From Undaria pinnatifida (lineage: Eukaryota > Sar > Phaeophyceae > Laminariales > Alariaceae), in NCBI GenBank assembly GCA_012845835.1, contig JABAKD010000030.1, positions 11,477,715-11,541,714 of the forward strand: a DNA stretch of 64,000 nt. The letters run 5' to 3'. Both the position numbers and the translations under genes were made by a program. Of the stretch, positions 21,358 through 30,905 are shown piece by piece (the stretch's first letter is position 1; the number at the start of each line of letters is the position of its first letter). Under the pieces are notes generated by a model, which was not told the DNA's origin, made no database searches, and saw only the letters and a program-made list of their open reading frames with translations.

Positions 21358-22164
21358 CGAGATTCGCGGAACCTGTTGACGATACCGACCGCGCTACGCT
21401 ATCCTGCGCGGCGCGCCCCGCCTCAGCCGCCAAATCCAACTGGGCGTACGCGCGCTCGTCGTCGGTCGAGCCGTGTCCGCACCCCGAGTCAGAATCCGGA
21501 CGTCGCACACGCTCGCTATGGCTAACTGTGTGTCTGCGCGCGACCGATAAGCCAGTTCCTACAATGCGCGCCGAGACTAACGGACACTCACGCGCGCGCT
21601 CCCCATGGTTACCTCTATTCCCGAAAACGACGGATCCCAGAGCAACGGGTACACGCTCGCGCCCAACGCCGCCTTCGCCCGCCAGCGCCCCCAACGCACG
21701 CCCACGCAATCTCCCGTGACTCCGCGCACGGCCGGTACTTTCGGCGCTCCGCCAACCTCGACCTTCGACGCAACAATCCCACCAACCGCCAACGCCGCAG
21801 CCGCGCCCCCCGAGGATGGATCCAACACGCGGCCGCCACCCTCAATTGTCGACGCAGCCGCTATATCCACCGCCGGCGCCGTAGCTGCGCCCGCAAAGGT
21901 TGGCCCCACTTGGCGGCAGGGTCCGTGTCTTCATCCAGAACCAGAACCAGCGCCTCTACCCCCGTCGCCCCCCCTGTTGCCCCCCGCGGGGAGGACCGCA
22001 CGCAGCGACAACGCCCGCGACCCTCCCCCCCCGCGGCCACGCTTCCACGGCCTTCATCCCTGCGAGCGGGTGGAGATGGCGAGGATGCCGAGGCCGCGGA
22101 GGGCTCGAGCAGGAACTTACACGGCGGGGGGCTCGTGCAGGAACTTACACGGAGACCAGTTGCA
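21358..22164 (-). other. Gag-RT linker region of the DIRS-like element
   Basis: GC-rich, proline/alanine-biased open frames occur on both strands (for example 21577-21909 and 21861-22433 on the minus strand). None has a recognised domain. By position it is the low-complexity hinge between the gag-like protein and RT. Confidence 0.5.
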
Positions 22165-22905
22165 TTAACCGGTGCGCGCGAACATCCGGCAGGCCTGGAG
22201 AAGACTTGAATCGGCCTTTCCCTTGGACCCGGGCGACCCAGCGGGGGGAGCGGTGGCCTTGCGCTTGATGGGCCTGTCCGCGCCGGAACCGATGCTGCTG
22301 AGCACGAGCCAGAGCACCTCCCCCCCGCCGCGGCAAAATTCGAGAGTGCGTACGAACTCGGGCATGGGTGGGAGGTCGAACACCGTACCAGGTGGGGGAG
22401 GGACAACAGCGGGGGACGACCGCTGCGCAGCACGCATGAGCTCGCTCACCCACAAAGCGATGTCGCGGTTAACCATATCACACAGCACTGCATGCGCTTC
22501 TGGGACGGACAGCATACTGTAGTTGCTGAAGGTGTGTGCACGCAGGCCCATGACCGCCACCGTAAACGCGTCGCCAAGGGCGTTGACCCCCGCCACACAC
22601 GGGAGATCTTCGGCGACCCCGGGCGAGAGACCCACAGAAAGAATGACAACGACGGCCAATCTCAAGAAGTCGAGACGGTCGGCGACCATGAGCGAGTGCC
22701 CAATGGGCTCGTCCACGCGAGGCCCATAAGCCCCGACGTCAAAGGAGCTGAAGGACCGAAGCTGGGATGCAACGTTGGCTGTCACGTGGATGCCCCCCCC
22801 CACGAACGACTGCAGGTCAGCGGGAGAGTCCCCGAGGTTCGGGGGGATACGCCCTCGAATAACCCACAGCTTCCTAGCTGTGTTCACCTTGTTCCATGTA
22901 GCCAT
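22165..22905 (-). CDS. Gag-like ORF of the DIRS-like element (246 aa)
   Basis: Starts at an ATG (22903-22905) with MATWNKVNTARKLWVIRGR. It lies upstream of RT, the usual position for the structural ORF. Hydrophobic, mainly helical-looking segments run through residues 80-150. The C-terminal part is basic and proline-rich, without an evident zinc knuckle. No named domain was recognised, and the assignment rests on position. Confidence 0.6.
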   Translation of the reverse strand: MATWNKVNTARKLWVIRGRIPPNLGDSPADLQSFVGGGIHVTANVASQLRSFSSFDVGAYGPRVDEPIGHSLMVADRLDFLRLAVVVILSVGLSPGVAEDLPCVAGVNALGDAFTVAVMGLRAHTFSNYSMLSVPEAHAVLCDMVNRDIALWVSELMRAAQRSSPAVVPPPPGTVFDLPPMPEFVRTLEFCRGGGEVLWLVLSSIGSGADRPIKRKATAPPAGSPGSKGKADSSLLQACRMFARTG

Positions 22906-22932
22906 TTCGTTTTTAAGTTGTGCCTTTCGTCG

Positions 22933-23301
22933 CTACCGTTCCTGAGCGCCGCCGTCATCGCGGGAGGCCACCCGACCAGAGTTGTTCTCCACGAACTGGC
23001 GAAGGAAAATGTCGAAATTAGCTACCTGTTCAGCACAGGCAGCCGCTACCTCGCGAGCGGAAGAAGTGGATGCAGATATCTCGGCAATGTTTTCATCAAG
23101 GCGCGCATGGACCCGCGCGAATTCGGCCTCAACCTGTCGGGCCCACGTGGCCAAGTCATCCGAAGGCAAAGCCGCACCGACCGCTGGCGCCCCGGCGAAG
23201 GACCCCGAGCCCGCGAGAGCTGCGGCGGCCCGGGCACGCAGAGTAGCCTCCGCCTCAGCGCTGGTAGGGGCAGGCGCCGCGGCACCCGGCGAATCGCCCA
23301 T
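22933..23301 (-). CDS. Small N-terminal gag-like ORF of the DIRS-like element (122 aa)
   Basis: Starts with MGDSPGAAAPAPTSAEAEA. An alanine-rich leader is followed by a probable amphipathic or coiled-coil stretch (WARQVEAEFARVHARLDE, residues about 53-70). It ends with TAG 27 nt before the next ORF. It may be a separate ORF or the N-terminus of the gag split by a stop. Function unknown. Confidence 0.5.
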   Translation of the reverse strand: MGDSPGAAAPAPTSAEAEATLRARAAAALAGSGSFAGAPAVGAALPSDDLATWARQVEAEFARVHARLDENIAEISASTSSAREVAAACAEQVANFDIFLRQFVENNSGRVASRDDGGAQER

Positions 23302-23426
23302 CGTCGAAGAGACAGCCCGCAGCGCTCGCCACAGCAGTAGTCACAGCGAATTATCACAACGGCAGTCACCACAGCAGTCACAGCGAAGTCTCACAGCAGC
23401 AGTCGCAGCGAATCTTGTTTACAACA

Positions 23427-23660
23427 GAAATCAGCCAGTCTATCACACCTTGAACCTGTCTCGCTGACGATGCTTCTCTCTTCTCTGCGTGCTTCGCTTG
23501 CTAGTCAGCAACCAGAGAAACTGATCCAATGTTCCCTTTGCTATACCAGGACAAGTACAAGTAACCACCCGCGTTGGTCTTATTGGTCAACGTGCAATAA
23601 CCCCAAACTTCTTCCGTACATACAAAACCCTTATCTTCTCGTGCCTCGATAATAATACGC
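23427..23660 (-). repeat. Terminal direct repeat of the DIRS-like element (5' side)
   Basis: 234 bp, matching 17643-17874 in the same orientation. It starts gaaatcagcc and ends aataatacgc. Confidence 0.9.
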
Positions 23661-25450
23661 AATAGTTATGTCATACTGTCGACCGATACCTATTACTGTG
23701 ACCAATAGGTACGTGAAAGCATCGATCGACATCATTATTTGACCAATAGGTGTAAAGCCCTGCACAGTAGTCTACAATGTATGCCTGTTGGTCTGTCCAC
23801 AAGTTTGTGTATCGAATATCGATTAATGGAATACCGATACGTATTGTAACTTGTAATATTAATAGGATGGTGAAATATGGATACCTATTTTATAAAAATA
23901 AATTAAGGGCGTCAGCTGTGAGTTCGACGAATATAGGGTCGATACTCATATTTGCAAGCTGTGTTGGCCCAATGGGTCCAGAGGAGTTGGTATGATTAAT
24001 GCCCTCGATAAAAAGCAGTGAGAGGTGTTTCTGAGTTGTTCAACAGCAGCTGCAGCTATCGATTGAAATCCTCGCAAGCCTTGGTATCGATTAAAAGTTA
24101 TTTTAATACCAGGTATTATCGAAAAACTGCTGTTTTGAAACAAAAGGCAAGAAGTAGGTCAAGGTACATATTGCAATATATCATGCAAGGTGTTCATTCA
24201 AACACTAGCCTGGGGTATACGGTGCGTATAGGTATGTTCTAAGGAGCACGCGGGTATAAATTTACAAGCAGTAGGTATCGGTCGAAACCCTTGCAACTGT
24301 ATCTATTAAATTATTAGTAGGTGTCGATCGATACGCTTGAGAACCTACCAGGTATTAAATTGGGCAATAGGCATCAATCGATACCCTTGCAAACCTATTA
24401 CATTAAGCAATAGGTATCGGTCAATATCATCGCACACCTATCGCTTTAACCAACACTGGTAGGTATCGGTTGGTGTCGATAAAAAGGAATTGTCCGAACT
24501 ATGGCCTGTTGGGAGTCATTTTCAAATTATGTTGGTGCCCAAGATACCTATCGATATACACGTTCGCAAGCATATATATCGCACACTGGGCTATTGTAGC
24601 CACTGCCCTAAGCCTATTGTTGCTTACAATGCCTATTGATTGACCCCGAAGCCGAGCTATTGTGCCCCGCGAAAGGTATCGATCCTCATAGTTGCCGACT
24701 TATTGTTGGCCCAATAGCCTATTCGATAGGGTATTATTCAGGGTATATGAAGGAGCTGAACGGCACACAAACAGGTCGCTCTAAAACACTGCATGCTTGA
24801 GGTTCGCATCGAACACACATACGTAGTAATCACCACCTTGTTGAGACCATCCACCTTGAGCTTAGGGCACAACAAGGACAGGCAGCGCCGTTTTCGGAGA
24901 TTCTCCGCTGGGCTGGAGGGGCGTGCGGCGTGGATGATGCATGGCGAACCAGTTGATTGTATCTAGAAGGGCTGTCTTCGAGCGCCTTTGCTCTCCAACA
25001 TGAAACGATGAAAAGGGTCGACGTACCGATACCTATCGTCCGAAACAATAGAATGGTGAAAGGTCTGTCAATACCTATCGTCCGAAACAGTAGCATTGTG
25101 AAAGGTCTATCGGTACCTATTTTCGGAAACACTAAGTTTGGTGAAAGGTGTATCGATACTTATTGGACAAACCCGTAGGTTCCGTCTCTCAGCGCCAATA
25201 TCATATCACCCAAACAGCACCGTCCTGAAAATGTCTATCGATACCTGCTTGTCTTATCAATATGTTCAGATAAAGAGGTACCATAGGCTATTGACCAAAC
25301 AGTAGATCATTAAGATGCCAATCGATAGTCATTGTCAGCCTTGTAGGCTACGAAAATTACCATCGATACCTATCGCGGGCAACAGTAGGTCTCCTATTGG
25401 AATAGGATCCTATCGATTGCCTATTGGCCTGGAACCTGTTGTCCAGGGTA
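23661..25450. repeat. Degenerate satellite-like region rich in tatcgatacctatt
   Basis: About 1.8 kb of AT-rich DNA with dozens of variants of ggtatcgatcgatacc, caataggtat and cctattg. The clearest tandem is at 25020-25165 with units of about 50 bp (atacctatcgtccgaaacaatag-type). It abuts the DIRS-like element exactly at its 5' repeat. No gene. Confidence 0.75.
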
Positions 25451-26004
25451 TTTAGAACTACCACCATAAGGTGTCTTGTTCCCGTCCCGAGTGTTTACCA
25501 TCCCGCTGCCTGTTCCCATCCCGACAATCGCACACGGCAGTTTCTACGATCCCGCATATCATTACATTACTGCGGTCCATTTGCAACCAGATTTCTATTT
25601 TCTCATCGTAACGCATGATACTGAGATGGTATTGTATTCAACCTGGGATGCAACAACAGACGAGATTGCTGGATCGTGTATATGGGCAAAGCCCCTACCA
25701 GGTATGATATTTGCATTATCGGCATGAAACAAATGACTACACACCTTAGTCAATTTCAATCTTGCACGTTGGCGCAGACACAACTCGACCCCAACCCTAA
25801 CCCCCACCCCAGCCCATTGGGAGGCTCGAGGTCGGCGAGGGCGGTCCCGCGGCTCCGCCGCGTGTTTCGTAGGCGTTTTTCCTAAAATTATCCGCCGGCC
25901 GAAAGGCAGGCCTCAAGCAATTTGGACGCGGGGTGTCCAGTCATTTTTTTTCACGCCGATAGTGCAAATAGGTGCTGTCGTTTATATTTCATCCCACGCC
26001 TTTT
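25451..26004. other. Spacer, no gene recognised
   Basis: Short frames only. TACCAGGTA occurs at 25696-25704. Confidence 0.4.
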
Positions 26005-26235
26005 TAATGTCCATTAAATGGGGATGCCAGGTCCTATTCCCCTAGGCCGCACCGCTTCATTACACATAAGTTCAAGGTCACAAAAGGTCCCCCAGACTTC
26101 CTTCCGTGCTGACCCGAGATTCCGATCCACCTCCGTGTGTCCTCCACACCCATGCACCACACCACACCACATTACACCACACCACACCACACCAGAGAGA
26201 ACCTGTCAGGGGCATTGCCCACATTGACGTCGCGG
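26005..26235 (+). repeat. Dispersed repeat with CACAC core (copy 1)
   Basis: Shares several blocks with 27350-27545, including ccccagact-c-ttccgtgc, cgatccacct and a variable cacac(ac) tract followed by gagaacctg-caggggca. The tract length differs between copies. Confidence 0.8.
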
Positions 26236-26865
26236 CCGCACATCTAGGAGGTTAACCTAAAAGTTGCCCTGTTACCCTGGGTCGACGCCTTTTTTAGTTT
26301 AAACGCGCAGTTGGACGTCTCAAAAAAAAAGAAGGGGGTGATGCCGCAATTTTTTAGTAGCAGCGCATATCTAAAAAGAATAAAAAAAATGAAAGATTTC
26401 AAAGTAATTTCTTGACGTTTCTGCCCGGGGCTGCGGGTGTACCCCCCGCATCCTCGCCGATGAAACGTCATGGCATCCTCTTGTTTCGGCGGCGCATTGC
26501 GGTGCGGGCGCTTTCTACGGGTGCTGCGCGAACCAAAGCGTGACGGTCCGAGTTGGAGCTGCTTATTGTGCATGTCATGCCATGTCTGGTCTCAGATTAC
26601 ACGTTTTCCCGTGCCGCTTTTCATCGCCGCTTCTTTGTGCTCTGTGTCGTGTGTCCTCTGTGTGGGCTTTTGATGTTAATCAACAACAAATTTTCTATGG
26701 CGACGCTCTTTCCCCTCGACGGACGTCCGTCAAGGAACTCTCCCCATAAAAATTAGCATGCCCAACTCTTCGTATACATTGACGGATCAACGCTTCTTCG
26801 GTTGTCCGTCAACCGATACATTTTGTGTGTAAAAAAGTGTTGTACGAGTACCAGGTACGGGCACA
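26236..26865. other. Spacer, no gene recognised
   Basis: Homopolymeric A/T patches near 26320-26400. No supported ORF. Confidence 0.35.
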
Positions 26866-26894
26866 TTGGGCGCTGCCGCTGCCGCTGCCGCTGC

Positions 26895-26937
<43 letters not shown>

Positions 26938-27335
26938 GCTATCACGAGTTAACTACATACTGCCACTGCGTTGTGATAACCGACGCGACCACCCTGTCTA
27001 CTTCTGTGGTGTTCATGCCAAGCTCGCAACAGCGAAACGATGACATACCTCCTTCTCCCATTGTGTGCAGCATCAAGAACACCGCTGTATTGGTCCCTCT
27101 TTAGTGCCGTTTGGGTAGTGCAGGTTGCCCACTATTGTGCTTGTGGAAGTGCTTAGCAAGTATTGGAACATCAAGTATAGTAGGAGCATGCGGATTATGA
27201 CCGGTTGCCGCTATAGTGCCGGTATTCCCGCTGTTACTGTAGGAAGCCACCACGATATTGCAATCAACTTAAAAAAAGCGACACGTACCGACAAAAACAG
27301 CGACACGAACCGACGAAACTCCGTGCTCTGATGTT
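26866..27335 (+). repeat. CTG-containing dispersed repeat (copy 1)
   Basis: A CCG/CTG tract at about 26872-26940 is followed by blocks (accaccctgtctac, gcgacacgtaccgac, cagcgacacgaaccgacgaaa) that recur in the same order at 43205-43490 inside intron 1 of the P5A ATPase gene. Confidence 0.75.
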
Positions 27336-27349
27336 AAAAGATCGCCTGT

Positions 27350-27545
27350 GGCGTGGAAACCAGGTCTTCTTTCCCTGGATAGTACCGCCTCGTTACACAC
27401 AAGTTAAAGGTCACCAGAGTTCCCCCAGACTCCGTTCCGTGCCTACCCGAGATGCCGATCCACCTCGGTGTGTCCTCCACACCACACCACACCACACCAC
27501 ACCACACAAGGGAGAACCTGCCAGGGGCACTGCCCACATATGGAC
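27350..27545 (+). repeat. Dispersed repeat with CACAC core (copy 2)
   Basis: Second copy of the 26005-26235 repeat, same orientation. Confidence 0.8.
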
Positions 27546-28055
27546 TTATTTATTTGCTTTGAAATACCGGGTAATTTTCAAGTATATATATATATATATC
27601 CCAAATTCCACACTTCTAGAAAGGCGAACATGAAAAACTAATCGGAGCGTCGGGATTTCAGTGCCTGCTTACCGAGAAAAAGAAAAAAAACTTTATTTTG
27701 CTTGGTTTTAGTATACCCCCATGTTTGGGCTCTCGAAAAGCGGAGGGTGGCTTTGGATTTTGTTTTTTCGTGCTCCCCTGATTTACCTGGTACCCTGGTA
27801 TGTGTTATGATACGTTCCGACGTGCCGTAGTCACTACCAAGTATTTCACCGGTATTCGGCAATGAAACCAGCTGAATATCGTTGCCCTCGAATGGTGTAA
27901 AAGCTCCGTACGCATAATTGGCGTTCACCATCGTATTCCCAATCATTCACGGCTGCGCCTCCCAACTATTTTCTCGACCAATTTCCCAACAACGTCGTTC
28001 CGACCATATCCACGGCCGTTTTGCCGACCACATTCCCGGCCGATTTCCCGGCCAT
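27546..28055. other. Spacer, no gene recognised
   Basis: A (TA)n tract near 27583-27599 and TACCTGGTA at 27784-27792. The tail (27960-28055) has degenerate ttcccgaccatgttcccg-type repeats leading into the foldback element. Confidence 0.4.
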
Positions 28056-28603
28056 GTTCCCGACCGATTTCTCGATCGATTCCCCGATCCCGCCCCACCA
28101 AGAAATCGTGTACTCCCAGCCTGTTCCGTCAACCATGGCTTCCCACCTTCCCGTCCCATTCCCATCCCGGGTAAACAAACGGGAACCTTTTCCCATGCTG
28201 TCCTTCGGCAAGACCCATTTTTTTGCCGCCTGCTACGGACGAAGTGGTCTCATCCCGTACCGCGCGGTACCTTCGGCATCCCGCGTGCCCCTGCTTATTG
28301 CAGGAGTACCAGTACGTGGTGCGAATACAGTGGGATTCCTGATTCAAGATCGCACTGGAACAAACCAGTGGCACCACACCGCGGGGTATGAGATGAGACA
28401 GTCTCGCCCGCCGCGGGCAATTTTTTTGGGGGTCTTCCCGAGGGACTGTATGGGAAAAGATTCCCCTTTGTTCACCGTGGGATGGGAATAGGACGGGAAG
28501 GTGGGAAGTCATTTGGTTGATGGAATGGGATAGGATAGGACTATACGATTTCTTCATGAGACGGGACGGGATCGGGGAACGCGCCGGGAAATCGGTGGGG
28601 AAC
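28056..28603. mobile_element. Foldback (long inverted repeat) element, 548 bp
   Basis: The left arm (28056 to about 28270) is the reverse complement of the right arm (about 28380-28603). The outer ends are gttcccgaccgattt and aaatcggtggggaac. Arms match over about 220 bp with scattered substitutions, leaving about 110 bp unpaired in the middle. Open frames across it are by-products of the arms. No transposase. Confidence 0.8.
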
Positions 28604-28689
28604 ACAAGGCGCTTCGCTCCGCGGGCGGCGTTCGCCACCCGCTACGGTCGCTCAGGAACGCAAAATACCAGGGCTCATGGGTCGAGAGT

Positions 28690-29035
28690 GATGGGCCACG
28701 CCGGGCTGACAATTTTCACAATGTGATGGGCCGGGCCGGGCCTCGACCCATCATGTGAAAATTGATGGGTCGGGCTGGGCCGCCGCCCATGATTTGAAAA
28801 TTTGATGGGCCGAGCCGGGTCGCGGCCCATAGCCTCGAAATTTGATGGGCCGGGCCGCGGCCCATGAGATGTGGGCTTTATATGGGCCGCTCTGCAATGT
28901 TTTACGAGCTAGCCTGGGCCACGGCCACATGAAAAGTGGTGTACCGATGCTACGACGATGACATCCACCCGGCCCATGAAACGAGCCACGCGTTTTCGCG
29001 GGCAAGCCCGGGCCGCGGCCCATGATATGTGGTGT
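28690..29035 (+). repeat. GGGCC minisatellite (array 1)
   Basis: Units of about 35-40 bp, each containing gggccgggcc followed by gcggcccat (positions about 28743, 28781, 28821, 28856), so every unit can form a small hairpin atgggc...gcccat. The array decays toward 29035. Confidence 0.85.
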
Positions 29036-30054
29036 ACTGAAAAACAAAACGATTAATTTGTGTGTTTCCGTATTTAGTATTTTGCATTTGGCGGAGCGAA
29101 CGAACATCAGCAAGCAGCAGCAGGCAGCTAGCTACACACCTAACCAGACTGTCTGCGACGAAGCACGCAGCAGTAGCAGCAGCGCGTGGCCGGGGCCTAC
29201 GCATCCGAGGTCGGATAGAACATACGAGAAAGCAGTGGCTCTGTGTCAGTGGTTGTTAGCAATCAAAATAAACTCCCACATAGTCACATTGCTGTGTGTG
29301 CGAATTCGCGTCCCAGGTATCAGTGTTTTCATGTTTTGAACTGCACGTACGCTAGGTCGCGAAATCTACGACCTTGTCTACCACAGGCTTGTGCCGAGGC
29401 TGCTTGTGCCATACCAACAAATCATGCAGCATCAGCAGCAGCACGCAACATTGCGCGGCGAGTAAGTACGATTCCCGCAGGTTCAATGGCTCTTGTGCGC
29501 CTTGGGCGCTATTGCTGGCCATCTCGGCAAGCCTCTCTCCCCAGCATCCAGCACCAACCCCTCTCCCGGCCCTCCTTGCCTTTGCCGATGTGCATGCCAG
29601 CACCGATTCGAACCTTCGAGGAGAGGACCCACATCCTTGCGGCCGTTCGCTGCTGCATGCGTGTCTCGCTCCTGCTGCTGTTGCTGTGGCTAGGTACTGG
29701 TGGTACTGTATGGAGTGGGTTCTCTTGGATGCTCTTAGGGTTACGGCTAGGGGAGGGGGGGGTGATTCACATCAGAGCGCTCTCCACAGTAAAACACTGA
29801 TACCTGGTACATCACATCGTGGCCCCTGTACATGCTGGTTTTGAACCGGACGTTGAATTTCCAGAACGAGAGCCCCAAAACTCCTCTTGTTCTGGATTTT
29901 GGGAGCTAAACCCGAACGAAACGCGTATTTTTCCTGTGATTATGGAAACTTTTTCATTCTGCAAAGATAAACGTTGTACGAAAGTGTCTGATGATGAATA
30001 CAGTAGTAGAAACAGTAAAAACGTCAGGCTGTACCTTTTTAGTACGGGGTAAAA
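29036..30054. other. Spacer between the two GGGCC arrays
   Basis: Some open frames of 150-185 codons exist (for example 29243-29800 plus), but none has recognisable domains or splice-consistent structure. TACCTGGTA at 29801-29809. Confidence 0.35.
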
Positions 30055-30450
30055 CATGGCCCGGCCCCGGTCCACAAAGATGGCGGGCTAGCCCATGTAG
30101 GGGCCCGTTTCTCATGGGCCTCGCTGCGAAGGTAATGGGCCCGGCCGGGTCGACAAATTTCAAACAATAATGGGCCGGGCCGGGCCGGAAAAATGTGATA
30201 TTCAATGGGCCGGGCCGGGTCGCGGCCCATCTTCTGAAAATATGACGGGCCGGGCCGAGTCGCGGCCCATTGTCTGAAAAATTGATGGGCAGCGCCGGGC
30301 CGCGGCCCATCCTCTGAAACTTTGATGGACCGGGTCGGGCCGCGGCCCACCCAATAAAAAATTGATAGGCCGGGCCGGGCCGCGGCCCTCGGCATCGAAA
30401 AAATGATGGACCGGCCCAAATCCCGGGCCGGCCCACGAGCGCCGGCCCAT
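30055..30450 (+). repeat. GGGCC minisatellite, exact 40 bp period (array 2)
   Basis: The block cgcggccc recurs at 30221, 30261, 30301, 30341 and 30381, an exact 40 bp ladder. Each unit has gggccgggcc, the gcggccc palindrome and a spacer with ctgaaaa-ttgat. Same orientation as array 1. Confidence 0.92.
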
Positions 30451-30676
30451 GACATCCCCTGAAAACAACACCAATTGTAAATCGCCCTTGACAATCCAGG
30501 ATTCAGATATCTTCAAAGAGTAAAAACGCGCGACCAGAGTAGCACGCAGCTTGCTAAATGGTAATTTTTCCAGGGTTGTTACTATTTTCGTTGAAACATA
30601 CCTCACCCTGTACAACTATGACTAACAACTAACTAGTTAGTTGGTCTGGGAGGCAACTGCCGGGTAGTTGCCTCCA

Positions 30677-30890
30677 GGCAACTAGTTGCGCAAGATTCTG
30701 GACCGAGAGTTGTTTACAGGCAACTAGTTGCGCACGATTCTGAGCCGAGAGTTGTTTACAGGCAACTAGTTGCGCAACATTCTGAGCCGAGAGTTGTTTA
30801 CAGGCAACTAGTTGCGCAACATTCTGAGCCGAGAGTTGCTTACAGGCAACTAGTTGCGCAACATTCTGAACCGAGAGTTGTTTGGCAAGC
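30677..30890 (+). repeat. 42 bp tandem array with palindromic GCAACTAGTTGC core
   Basis: Units start at 30677, 30719, 30761, 30803 and 30845, an exact 42 bp ladder. The perfect 12 bp palindrome gcaactagttgc begins each unit and is followed by gcaacattctgagccgagag. Half-units flank it on both sides (30630-30676 and 30891-30905). Because 42 is a multiple of 3, it reads as a 14-residue repeat on the minus strand, but there is no gene. Confidence 0.93.
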
Positions 30891-30905
30891 AACTACCAAC
30901 TATTG

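Larger units (their letters stand above)
17643..23660 (-). mobile_element. DIRS-like tyrosine-recombinase retroelement, about 6 kb, degenerate
   Basis: Order along the minus strand: terminal repeat, two gag-like ORFs, reverse transcriptase, RNase H, tyrosine recombinase, terminal repeat. The RT-RNase H-YR order and the absence of a DDE integrase or aspartic protease identify the DIRS/Ngaro/PAT class. Frameshifts and in-frame stops in RT and YR show that it cannot be autonomous. DIRS proper has inverted termini and PAT/Ngaro have split direct repeats. Here I see simple direct repeats, which suggests the Ngaro/PAT side or an undescribed variant. Confidence 0.88.

Noticed and set aside
30221-30890. 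Regular 40-42 bp arrays resembling a CRISPR array
   Set aside because: The spacers are nearly as conserved as the repeats, the DNA is eukaryotic, and no cas gene is present. They are minisatellites.
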